Positions 12,648 through 22,326 of a stretch of 64,000 nt of DNA are shown here, piece after piece; the stretch's first letter is position 1, and every line of letters begins with the position of its first letter. This DNA is from Colletotrichum lupini. Its lineage: Eukaryota > Ascomycota > Sordariomycetes > Glomerellales > Glomerellaceae. The DNA lies in NCBI RefSeq assembly GCF_023278565.1, contig NC_064681.1:124001-188000 (forward strand), written 5' to 3'. The position numbers and the translations under genes were made by a program. Under the pieces are notes generated by a model. The model was given only the letters and a program-made list of their open reading frames with translations, did not search any database and was not told the origin of the DNA.

Positions 12648-13072
12648 ATTTGACGCTGTTGATATTAAGAATTAAGTCTCGTAAATTATTGTGTAAAAGT
12701 ACAGCTCATGCCTCCAGCAGCAGCATTAGTAGTAGAAGTAGAGGTAATAGGCGATTCGTTCAGCACTGGGAAAGTGTGCAACGAATATGAGGTCCTGTCA
12801 TGGTTGACTTGTTCATGGCAAAGTAATACGAGCAAAGGATCCGAAGCTACGATACCATACTAAGTCAGTCTAGGAAATCAGCCTAACTGGGTATTGCTAA
12901 GGTTATGCATGCCTCCCATCAGCAGGCCTTAGCAGCATCTGGGGTAGGTAGATCCACTTCCTTTTGAACGTAGCACTAGCTTATCCGCGTCCGGTTGCTT
13001 TCGAAGTTCTAATCAGTCATCAGTACTTTCCCTGTTGGGAATTTCGCAAGAACCTCCCATACTTTCACCATT
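12648..13072. other. Intergenic, nothing recognised
   Basis: This is the 3' flank of the C2H2 gene. It includes short AGC/AGT-rich runs near 12716-12745 (AGCAGCAGC and AGTAGTAGAAGTAGAGG). No coding signal was found. Confidence 0.5.
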
Positions 13073-13482
13073 ATGTCTGGCAATTTTCCTCTGTACGTTG
13101 CGGTAGGGGTAAGTTCTTCATGGGGTCCTCAATCCACCAAGACATGTTACGTGTCTAGTGATGGCCAACTGAGGCCGAAGCCAGACGATGGGAAAGAGGG
13201 GAGGCAAAAGGTACATTTCCACGGAACTGTCGGCCTGAATGCCAATAATTTGAGAAAGATTCAGTGGGTAATTGTAAGTCAGAGTCAGTGTGTGGAAATG
13301 TCAGATAATCGGGCTGATGCGACTCACATTCCTTCCTGGAAAGTGTGACTTTTCCGTCCGTTGAGCCTCGCCATGTTGTCCTACCGGTGGAGCCGGAAAA
13401 GCTGGCCAGGTTCATAACCGAAGATTCAAATGGGTTCGGAGTATTTGGAGAAGTGGTTTTCCGTCGCATCCTCTTCATGTAA
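13073..13482 (+). CDS. Possible small two-exon gene, unknown function
   Basis: An ORF beginning MSGNFPLYVAV at 13073 can be joined across a 13264-13343 intron (GTGGGT donor, AAG acceptor) to a second exon, giving 109 aa. The product has no signal peptide, membrane segment or motif that I recognise. The second exon reads VTFPSVEPRHVVLP and ends FRRILFM. Support is only the coherent splice and an apparently protein-like composition. A 113-codon ORF on the opposite strand (13155-13496) competes for the same bases, so strand and existence are uncertain. Confidence 0.25.
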
Positions 13483-13856
13483 GACCCTGTCAACACGCGT
13501 CCAGGTCACTACCATGTCGGTACTAGTGCAGGGTCCGAATTGAAGACCATCATCTCCCCGAACCCCGCACGAGCGGAAAAGCTCGGCGCCCCATCTCCCC
13601 CATGGGGGAACGCTCCACCTGGGGGAGTCGGTCTTATCGTGACTTCAGGCGGAGCCAACGGAGAGATGAGATAGTCTGATTTTCCTTGTTACCTTATATA
13701 GAGAGGCTCTGCACAGACGAAAAGATGCTTGGAAGTGTTACCGTCTAATACCGAAGTCTCGCAATTCGAAAGCCACGTCATCCCACGATCTGACCGGTGT
13801 CGAGACAACGCACAAAGGGTTCAAATGCCAGCGTCTTTCTGAGTCATCAAAGCACA
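13483..13856. other. Upstream region of the MFS permease gene
   Basis: The segment contains a GC-rich stretch at about 13555-13630 with near-repeated CCCCCATGGGGG-like and CACCTGGGGG runs that can pair with each other. It may be promoter or 5' leader. No ORF has support before the ATG at 13857. Confidence 0.4.
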
Positions 13857-15731
13857 ATGACTGAGCCAAGAAAGTCCGAAGAGGACAAGGCAGATGTCAG
13901 ACAAATGGAGCGTGTCTTGACAGGCGGTTCTAATGGAGGCGCCGAGAAGCCTGTCGCCAAGATTGGCAAGGTTGACGAGTTTGGGGCGCATACCAAGACC
14001 GACCCCAAGGAGATTGCACTCGTGAAGAAGATTGACTTCTACATTCTGGTACGAGCTTCAGTTGATGGTTGGGAAAATGCTTCCTTTACTAACTCGACCG
14101 AAGCCTATTCTCTGGATCATGTACTTCCTCAATTTCCTCGACCGAAACGCAATGATCAATGGCAAGCTTAACTCGCTGTCCGAAGACCTGAAGCTGAAGG
14201 GAACTGAGTACAACACTTGCGTATCCATTCTATTTGTTGGGTGAGTTATGTATCTTTGTGTACCAAATGGCCACTAATCTCAATGTCGGTAGATACCTGT
14301 GTGGCCAGATCCCCTCGAACATGATCCTGAACCGAGTGCGACCCTCCTGGTACATGGCGGGTATGTATGCCAAGCATCCAATCAAGAACGCGTAGTTCTA
14401 ATGGGTGGTCACATCGCAGGCTTCATGTTGACTTGGTCGATAATAAGTCTGCTTACGTACCTTGCACACGACTACAAGACAATGCTAGTGTGCCGGTTCT
14501 TTCTCGGTATCACAGAGGCTCCGGTAAGTATCTGATCGTTGTTGTCGCCGACATCGAAGACATGAACGGGCTGACATTAGTCTAGTTCTACCCTGGCGCA
14601 CTCTATATGCTCAGCATGTTCTACACACGCAAGGAAATTGCGACTCGAATGGCTGTCTTTTACACTGGCAACATGCTAGCTAGCGCTTTTTCCGGGCTGA
14701 TTGCGGCTGGCATATTCGCCGGACTCGATGGGAAGCACGGCCTTGCAGGCTGGCAATGGTATGATAAAATCCGGCTCACCCCACTCAGATTGTAGACTCA
14801 CAGTTGTAGGCTATTCACTGTCCAGGGTGCTGTGTCCATTGGTGTGGCGATGGCGGCATTCTACTTCCTCCCCGACGCTCCGCTTCAGACTCGCTGGCTC
14901 AGCCCTGAGCAACGACATATGGCACACCAGCGCATATTCGACGATACGACCGATCGTCGCGAGGGAGGCACCAGTGTCTGGAAAGGATTGCGAGAGGCTT
15001 GTACCGATTGGAGAACATGGCTCTTCTGTCTCATGGACAATTTGCACCTTTCCGCAAATGGTTTCAAGAACTTCTTGCCGGTAAGGATTCGCAGCCATAG
15101 CTGATCTTTCAGATTACAATAAGCTGACTGGAGACAGAGCGTTGTCAAAACCCTTCACTACAACACCACAATCACATTAGTTCTAACGTGCCCGCCGTAC
15201 ATTCTAGCTGGCATCATGAGCATTGTTGTATCGCATTCATCAGGCCGTTTCAATGAACGCACATGGCACACAACAGTGAGCAAGCTCATTGCTTGTGCGG
15301 GCTTCGCCATGGCTGTGGCCACACTCAATACTACTGTTAGATATGTCGGTATCATGATTTTCGTTGGAGCAACGTATGGGGTTAGTTCATCCAAATGCCG
15401 ATTTTGATTCCACAAAATTTACTTCATCCTAACGGAATTTTAGGTGAATAATATCATTCTCGGATGGACCTCGGCAACTTTAGGCCAGACGGATGAGAAG
15501 AAGGCCGTTGCGATCGCCATGGCCAACACATTTGGGAACCTTGCTAGCGTCTACACTCCATACCTATGGCCAGAATCAGATGAGCCACGATACTTAACTG
15601 CAATGCTTGCTAGTATCGGCTTCTCTCTCGGTGTCGTTGTTTGCGCCTGGATCATGAGGATTGCGCTACAGAGGCAGAACAAGAAAACGTTGGCGTCTAA
15701 CCCAGATGCCTTGAACTTGTATGTCTACTAA
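13857..15731 (+). CDS. MFS permease, anion:cation symporter (Dal5/allantoate-like) family
   Basis: The gene has eight exons: 13857-14048, 14104-14240, 14293-14360, 14420-14523, 14586-14758, 14810-15080, 15138-15380 and 15444-15731. All seven introns (51-63 bp) have GT-AG ends and the 1476-nt sum is in frame, giving 491 aa. The protein shows the ACS-family signatures: a hydrophilic N-terminus, then IMYFLNFLDRNAM in TM1, GTEYNTCVSILFVGYL after it, PSNMIL, RFFLGITEAPFYPGA, and GWQWLF before the central loop with a typical FLPDAP. A second six-helix half follows with a short hydrophilic tail. Relatives import small organic anions such as allantoate, nicotinate, pantothenate or phthalate-type compounds; the substrate here cannot be read. 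The ATG at 13857 is preferred to the one at 13797 because the protein then begins with the usual charged leader. Confidence 0.9.
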
Positions 15732-16060
15732 AGCTTGTCATACCCACAGATAGCATGGGGTTGTTTATTTGTTACGGACTATATATTCGTTGGATCCATC
15801 CATACACTGGTATTAGACCAACTACAGGTCTCGAGAGGACTTTCCAGTAAATTACAATGTGAGCAGATGTCAATAGGTGCACGACACAGGGAAGGAGCTC
15901 ACAGAGGTCAACTGCTCTTAGGGTCTAGAAGATGTATTACTGAAATCTGCCCTTCCCTCGAAATATACTCTCAGCGCTCTACATATACCTGAGCTGCTCC
16001 ACAGGGCTTTGATAGTCCTACAAAGCAGACTGAATAGTAGTTGAAAGACCAATTTTATGA
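15732..16060. other. Convergent intergenic spacer
   Basis: This is the tail-to-tail spacer between the MFS permease and the epimerase gene; it presumably contains both 3' ends. Nothing else was seen. Confidence 0.5.
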
Positions 16061-17292
16061 TTACTGGGCCTGCTCGTCCAAAACCATTTGAAACGCCTCT
16101 ACAAACGAAGCTTCCCAATCGGCCTCTGTCTTCGTGGGCCTCCAACCGAGCTCTGGTGCCAAAACAGGCTTCGTAGAAGAGCTGAAGAAATTAATCCCTG
16201 CTTGTACTCGCTTAAATCTTTGGTTGGCACACTTGGAATGACTCACTGTGCAGCATAATTCATCTCCGCAATCTGGGGTGTCGCATTCAGCCATCTTGAT
16301 CCAGCTTCTTCCAAGCTCACCGAACGAGGCTCTCTTGACTCCAAAGCACCAAGCGAGGCACCTGCTTTACCAACCAAGCCCGCAAGATCTCGCCAATTGT
16401 GACTGCCAGTGTTAGAGAAGTAAATACCTCTCCTGCCTGAAGGAATCGTCTCTCCAGAGAGGACCTTGCTCAAAATAAGCTCGTACAGCATTGCAAGATC
16501 CGTAACATGGACATGCCCAAGACGGGCTGTGCCCCCGCCGACGTATTCAGGGACGCCGGCCTTGATCGCGCCACGAATGATGCTAGGAATTTGCATGGAT
16601 CCTTGATTGAAGAGGCCGGTGCCACGCCCGTAGACTGTGGGGGGCATCATGATGTATGCTTTGACTCCGGTCTTCTCTGCAGTCCTAACAACAGCAATAT
16701 CTGTTGTTCGCTGGCCGTAAGCCTCCTGGGATTCTTTCTTTTCTTCATATTCGTATACCTTCTCCTTATCTGACCATTGATGAATGTCACCCGACCGCTG
16801 GGTGATCGTTCTTTCAGCAAGGTTGGACGTTCCCGATGTCTGGCTCATCCATGTTTTGTTAAAGATATTACAATAAGAGTCAGAATAGCGCGAAAACTTA
16901 CGTGAACGAAGTGGACATCTCTTCCCGTCTGCTTCTTCCGCTCCGCTAGCCCTTCCAAAAGAGCTACAGCCGAGCCTGTATGGAAGCCAGTTGGTGTGTG
17001 GATAACGTAGTCGTGCTCACTTGCAATCTTCGTCAAAAATTGAGAGTCATCTAGGCCCGTAAAGAGGACGGCATGGATGCCTTTTTGGCTCAGAATATCC
17101 GCTTGTTCTTGCCCCCGAACTAAAGCGGTAATCGACAGTGCATTGATGTCTTTGTTAGAAGAGTTTAGGAGCTGTGTCAGAACAGTGCCACCTCTACGAA
17201 GCAGTCAGTTTGACAGGGCAAGTTCGAGTCGGAAAAGGGCACGGAGCGCACATAAAGCCTGTGGCGCCCGTGAAAAGAAGTTTCTCGGGCAT
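16061..17292 (-). CDS. NAD(P)-dependent epimerase/dehydratase-like atypical SDR
   Basis: Exons are 17292-17252, 17193-16902, 16839-16247 and 16181-16061 (introns 58, 62 and 65 bp), giving 348 aa. The N-terminus MPEKLLFTGATGFIGG holds the GxxGxxG dinucleotide-binding loop (G9, G12, G15). HTSGTSNLAE follows near residue 111, then PPTVYGRGTGLFN, and LGWRPTKTEADW close to the C-terminus. These match the fungal nucleoside-diphosphate-sugar epimerase-like family of atypical SDRs. The usual YxxxK pair is not evident; at the expected place the sequence is Y152-GQR-T. The first exon is only 41 nt, so start and splice are supported chiefly by restoration of the Rossmann motif. Role unknown; with GH78 nearby a sugar or aldehyde substrate is possible. 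Confidence 0.85.
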
Positions 17293-17850
17293 AATGAATA
17301 ATTTTGATGCTGTCTTGGTAGAAAATGAGAAAAGACATACACAGAATGATGGAATTTGGCGCAATGTTAAGTCCAGGCTGTGAAGGTATACTGTAGACCT
17401 GACGCGTTACTTTAATGTCGTGGAAATGCCGGGATTTGTATTCCGCGGAAAGCCGGGACCATCCGTGGCCAATGGTGACAGATCTGTGCCTGTCTTGTAA
17501 TAGTCAGCATCAGTCGACCTACTGGGTACGACTGCAGGTTGACCGCACACCAGAAGTACACCTCCAGTCATTGACGTCATAATTAGCTTGGCCCTCAACT
17601 TCGCATCTAATCACATGCAGAAGTCACATCCAGACATACCGGTCTGATGGATATTAGATGGTAGTAAAGGAATGCAACTAGACACACTTGAATACACTGG
17701 AGCTAGTCTCGCTGATGTGGAATGGACTCTTCGATTTCTTCGCTGCCTCCTTATTACCAATTCTACCATAATACTGCTACGACACATAAGGTAGATAGCG
17801 GTCTCGATAAGGTAGTCAGACGCAGCTCATCAATCTGATTCATTGACCTC
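17293..17850. other. Intergenic, promoter of the epimerase gene
   Basis: This segment separates the epimerase start codon from the stop of the propeller gene, both on the minus strand. Only a short unsupported ORF (17407-17598, -) is present. Confidence 0.45.
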
Positions 17851-19173
17851 CTATGGAAGTGCAGATATGTCAACAACACTAACCCAAATGTTCTCCTTGT
17901 TCTCGCTGTAAGCAATCAGCAGTTTCCTGCCAACCTGAACTGCGCTAGGATAGCTGAAGCCAAACGCCCGATTCTTGATTCCATCACGCGTATCCGGGAC
18001 AATCGCCTTTGTCGCATTTGTTCTCAACACACCAATCGACTTATAAGTCTGGTCGGCTCCACGAGATAATGCTAAGGTCAGTGGCTGTCGTTGAGGATCT
18101 GCAGCATTGTATCTTGGGTTTGACAACAGAAATCTGTCGCCGGTACCGTCGAGCTTCCCCAGAAATTGTTTTGTCTTCGCATCCGGTATGTTTGTTTGAT
18201 GTATTGCATTGCCGTGCGAGTTCAAGATTTTGGGATACCAGCCGTTCCCTTTCGGATCTGCGTTGTACTCAACCCAGACTGAGTGGGTGTTATTTGCCTC
18301 TGAAGTGATGTCGCGCCAATGTCGTTGCCAGTACCCTCCTGTAGATGAGTCACTGTCGTTGTGCCAAACAGCAAATGTCTGTTCTTCCATTTGATGCAAT
18401 CCATCAGCGGCATATAGACCGTTATTGTAAAGCCATGGCGACCAAGCCGGTGCCTCATCCGGCTTTCGCAAAACCGCGTTGATTTCGCAGGCTCTGGCGC
18501 AGTATTCCATGCCATACTCAGTGCCGTAGACGGTCTCTGCGTACAATTCGGATTTTGTGAAGTCATTCTGTTCCAGCCAACAGGGGTCCGCAAGCGGTTC
18601 TCCGCTGAGAGAAACTTTGCGTGCGATTCGACCTGCAGCTGCCCACCGCCCTGGACACCACCTACTGCCTGATTGGCCAACGGCGTAAAGTTCGCCCTCG
18701 AGGTGCACAAAGGTCAACGCCTGCCATGCACGCTGAGCAATGCCTCGGTCACACCAATACTTCCAGTTGTGCGTCTCTGTCTGGTTTGGAAGAAGAGCAG
18801 CCGGCATTAGGCTTCTCCCAGAGCTCCAAGATGATCCATTGTCGCTTGAAGTCGAGATCCATATATCTTGGCCCATACTATCCTCGTCGACTGGGGCAGA
18901 GGAGTAAATGAGGAGGACATCGGAACCGATAGCAAACAGTTCCGGATGGTGCGCGTATGTACGATTCTCGGCCACTCCGTTGTATATTTGAATCTCTGCT
19001 TCAACCGATATCTGCTTCCATCCCGCAAAGAGCTTATCGTTATAGTCCAATGGCGGTGATACTTGCCACAGAGTATCGGATGGTGGAGGTTTCGCGTGCG
19101 TTCTGGTCAGCCATGTAGAAGCGAAAAGCAGACCTATGAAGCATGCGGCATTGGAGATTCTCGATGTGGCCAT
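17851..19173 (-). CDS. Secreted beta-propeller (sialidase-fold) carbohydrate-active protein
   Basis: This is a single exon of 440 aa. The ATG at 19173 is chosen because it is followed by a hydrophobic secretion signal (ISNAACFIGLLFASTWLT, ending near THAKP); the longer frame from 19245 would bury it. A clear Asp-box, SSDNGSSW, lies at residues 109-116 and weaker repeats follow, as in six- or seven-bladed propellers of sialidase, GH93 and GH145/PL42 enzymes. Other conspicuous stretches are YAHHPELFAIG, WKYWCDRGIAQRAWQ, GSRWCPGRWAAAGRIARKV and AFGFSYPSAVQVG, plus several N-glycosylation sequons. The pattern reminds me of the fungal enzymes that release terminal rhamnose from rhamnosyl-glucuronate, and a GH78 gene lies nearby, but I cannot prove the family. 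True neuraminidase activity seems less likely. Confidence 0.75.
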   Translation of the reverse strand: MATSRISNAACFIGLLFASTWLTRTHAKPPPSDTLWQVSPPLDYNDKLFAGWKQISVEAEIQIYNGVAENRTYAHHPELFAIGSDVLLIYSSAPVDEDSMGQDIWISTSSDNGSSWSSGRSLMPAALLPNQTETHNWKYWCDRGIAQRAWQALTFVHLEGELYAVGQSGSRWCPGRWAAAGRIARKVSLSGEPLADPCWLEQNDFTKSELYAETVYGTEYGMEYCARACEINAVLRKPDEAPAWSPWLYNNGLYAADGLHQMEEQTFAVWHNDSDSSTGGYWQRHWRDITSEANNTHSVWVEYNADPKGNGWYPKILNSHGNAIHQTNIPDAKTKQFLGKLDGTGDRFLLSNPRYNAADPQRQPLTLALSRGADQTYKSIGVLRTNATKAIVPDTRDGIKNRAFGFSYPSAVQVGRKLLIAYSENKENIWVSVVDISALP

Positions 19174-19930
19174 GTCTAATAATCCTAGTGTTTCGTTACT
19201 GGCATTCGATGGGTCGATAATCGTAGTTGTGAGGATTTTGACCAAAGACGTATTGTAAACCCGGCGGACAAAGCTATAGCAGACTTGAGAACTGTCCAGT
19301 GGGCAAAAAATTGTGTTATGTAGGAATAGCTAAGAGGAGGACAAACCATGAGTTTTACGCGGCCTGCACGTTGATTGGGGGAATATCCTGTGAGTGTCTC
19401 CCGGCGGCATGGGTAATTGGAGGAGCAATGAGGAATCTGGTTTGTGCTTCCGGCGTCACCCCACCACACATCTAAGTGCCAGCTGCCAATACATCTTGCT
19501 TTCACGAGAACATCTCAGAGGTATGGATTTGTCAAGAGAGCGCTAGGACCGATAGACATCTTGCCTGAACAGATTTTCAAATCGCGCTCCTTCGCTTGCA
19601 TATGTGTGCCCGTTCTCTATAAGCACGTGAATCCCCAGAACTGAGAGTCTTAAAACAATAGAGCGGATGATGTGAATGAAATTGCACGAATTGGAAACCA
19701 CCTGTGGGAATTATGGGGATAATGTGGTTTCATTTCCTTTTTCTGAAAGATGAAAGGAGATTCAGCAATCAAAGCAATCGTGCCCTTAGAACCGGCTAAG
19801 ATAGCCGAGCTCTGGAGACGTAATTAACTTTTGCTAAGCTCTTCATTTAAAGTACCAGCTTCAGCCTGCCATGTGTTTACTGCCGGCATCTGTTTCGATA
19901 GCTAAGCAGAAGTAGGGAGATGTTGGCTAT
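19174..19930. other. Upstream region of propeller gene up to the LINE
   Basis: The bases are not RIP-affected. The segment contains the promoter of the minus-strand propeller gene and ends at the TTTG tail of the LINE. Short ORFs here have no support. Confidence 0.5.
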
Positions 19931-19953
19931 TGTTTGTTTGTTTGTTTGTTTGT
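19931..19953 (-). repeat. TTTG tandem repeat, 3' tail of the LINE
   Basis: Five to six consecutive TTTG units (CAAA on the element's coding strand) sit exactly at the junction of normal and RIP-affected DNA. LINEs often end in such simple repeats produced during target-primed reverse transcription. Confidence 0.75.
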
Positions 19954-22119
19954 ACTATTTTACGCCGTGATGTCCTTAAGTAAGGCAAAAGGCGACTACA
20001 TCGCGTTAAAATTACAAGACCATATGCCGTGCCCCGTAGAGCCTATATAATACCCTCTTATAAAATAATATAATATATACTCTAAGATTAACCCTTCTAC
20101 CTAAGCATGGCCCCCTATAATATTTTATAACTTAGGGTAGATATACTTAGCGAGGTTCGAGTATTGCGCTAGTAATATAATAGACTAACTAAGTAGTATT
20201 CTATATATTTATAAAAAGACCGTCGTCGTGCTATAGTAGGTATTACCGCCCGAGGTAGAGAGTCTAGCTCCTTTAGTAAGTAGAAAGAGAGTAGTATAAT
20301 ATAAAGTAGTAAGGTAAGGGGAGGAAGTATATAATATATATCGTATTATAAGGTAATATAATATGTTATATAGTAAGGTAAAGTGTTAATATAACGTAAA
20401 TAAAGAGTAATATTACTATTAGTACCGCTATATATAGACGTAAGCTTCGTAGGGCCGACGGGGCATATAGCCTATTACGTATCTTAGTTAAACGAGCCGT
20501 ATTAATATGCTCGCCCTATAAGATTAATATCCGCTAGGGGAGCTAATAGCCGTACTAATAAACCTACTATAGTAGGGGGGTTTAGCTTAAAAGGGTCTAT
20601 TCTAAATAGTCGGTTAGGATACGAACTATATAGCACGTCCTATTGTATCGGTTTGTTAATATAAGGGCTAAGGGGGGCACCCCGAGACCTCTATTATAGC
20701 CGTATTATTTAGTAATAAATATAGGTTTAGTATTACTATAGCTAATTCCGCGCGCGCTAACCCGATTCTAATAAATATTAGTTTATTTTAGGTAGATATT
20801 AGTAAAGAACCGGGAGCTCTATAGTAGTATAATATAAGTAGACTAGTCTTTACTAAGTTAACGCTAGATAAAGTTAGCTCGGGCGAACTATAGCGTGCCC
20901 CTGCGCGAGACTAGATAATAATAATAAATATAGTCGGGTGCTTTCTTTTTTTTATATAAGTAGCGGAAGTTAGTATTATCGTAGTTATATAAGTAGTAAT
21001 ATATAGCGTAGTCCTTATAACCGGACCTAGCTAAGAAGAGCTAATAAAGCTAGCGTTACGTAAGTAACTTTAGCTCGGGGCTCGCTATACTATCGATAGG
21101 TAAAGCGAGGGCCCTATAGGAGTCTAGTTAGTAATCCTCTTACTAGCCCCGAAGTATAGTTAGCTATTTCTCCCGGGTACGACGCTTAATATAAATAGTA
21201 ATTAGGGGGCGTATAAGTAAGTTAGGGGGACTTATAATAGTACTTTTTTTAGCTAACCGGTCTATTATCTCGTTCCTTATAATACTCTTATAACTAGGCG
21301 TTTAGTAAGAAGTAACGGGGACCCTAGCGTTTTTAATAAGCTCCCTAAACTCGAGAATAATATATTAAGAGGATAAGGGGGGGGTACTATTTAAGTACTT
21401 AATAGCGGCCTAGTTATTTAAGTAGACCGTAATAGCTATAATAGACTTATTTTTAAGCCTTAGCGCCGCGCAGAGACCCGCGGCAGCCCCTTTTATTTTA
21501 ATATTAAAAACCTCGGCCCGGGGGAGGCGGTAGTACCTAAGATAAATTAGTTACGGTCCTTAATAAATAGTATACCTAAAGCCCGTAGCTTTTAGAGTTA
21601 TTTATAACCTATTTATATAGGCTATAATATACGTAATAGGGAGAGATTTATACTATTTATAATAGCTTTATATCTCTTCTATCTTAGTTACTTCTTAAGT
21701 ATTACTAGAGTTATTTATAATCGAGAAGTTACGGGGTAATAAGGCTAGTTATAGGGGACGTTCGACTTAACTAGCTACTTAAATAAGCGTAGTTAGGTAA
21801 GAGGGGTTCTTATAGTCGCGTAGTAGCCTATAATTACGGATCCTCTAGGCTAGGGAATAAGAGTAGTTTAGTATAAAAAGCCTAACGGCATAGCGGTCTT
21901 TAAGGGAGTCTAAAAAAAGCTTTATTAATAAAGTGCTCGCTTTACGTAGTAGTACTATAACCGGTATAGTTTATTATATTAAGAGGGAGCCCCTTAAGGC
22001 GATATTAATAGGGGTCTAGAGGGTCCTAATAACCGACTTTAGCCTATATTAAACTTTTAGTTAGGCGCGTATCTCGGAGTTAACCCTAACTTTAAAAATA
22101 GGTCGGTTCGGGCCGGGGT

Positions 22120-22124
22120 ACTAT
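22120..22124. repeat. Target-site duplication ACTAT, left copy
   Basis: These five bases immediately left of the LTR are repeated at 28641-28645 immediately right of the other LTR, which marks the integration of the copia element into the LINE. Confidence 0.9.
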
Positions 22125-22326
22125 TGTTAGTATCCCTATTATAGGGTAGTTAGTTCGAACCGTAATTAACAAAGAGATTAATTAAACTATATAAATATTT
22201 ACGTAGGTATAAAAAGGAGGTTCTAACTATAAGTTAGGCTAGCTACGATAATCGTAAATAGGGCCCCTAATTAGCCCCTATGTAGTTGGCTATATACCGC
22301 GGTCGAATTAGACTTCTAATCCGATA
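22125..22326 (-). repeat. 3' LTR of nested copia element
   Basis: 202 bp, beginning TGTTAG and ending CCGATA (from CCGACA after RIP). It pairs with 28439-28640. Confidence 0.9.

Noticed and set aside
18222..18710. 162-codon minus-strand ORF within the propeller gene
   Set aside because: It is an out-of-frame shadow without motifs; the propeller frame has the signal peptide and Asp-box.
19931..19953. TTTG run as a possible CRISPR-like or regulatory array
   Set aside because: It is a 4-bp simple repeat without spacers, sitting exactly at the LINE end, so it is a retrotransposon tail.
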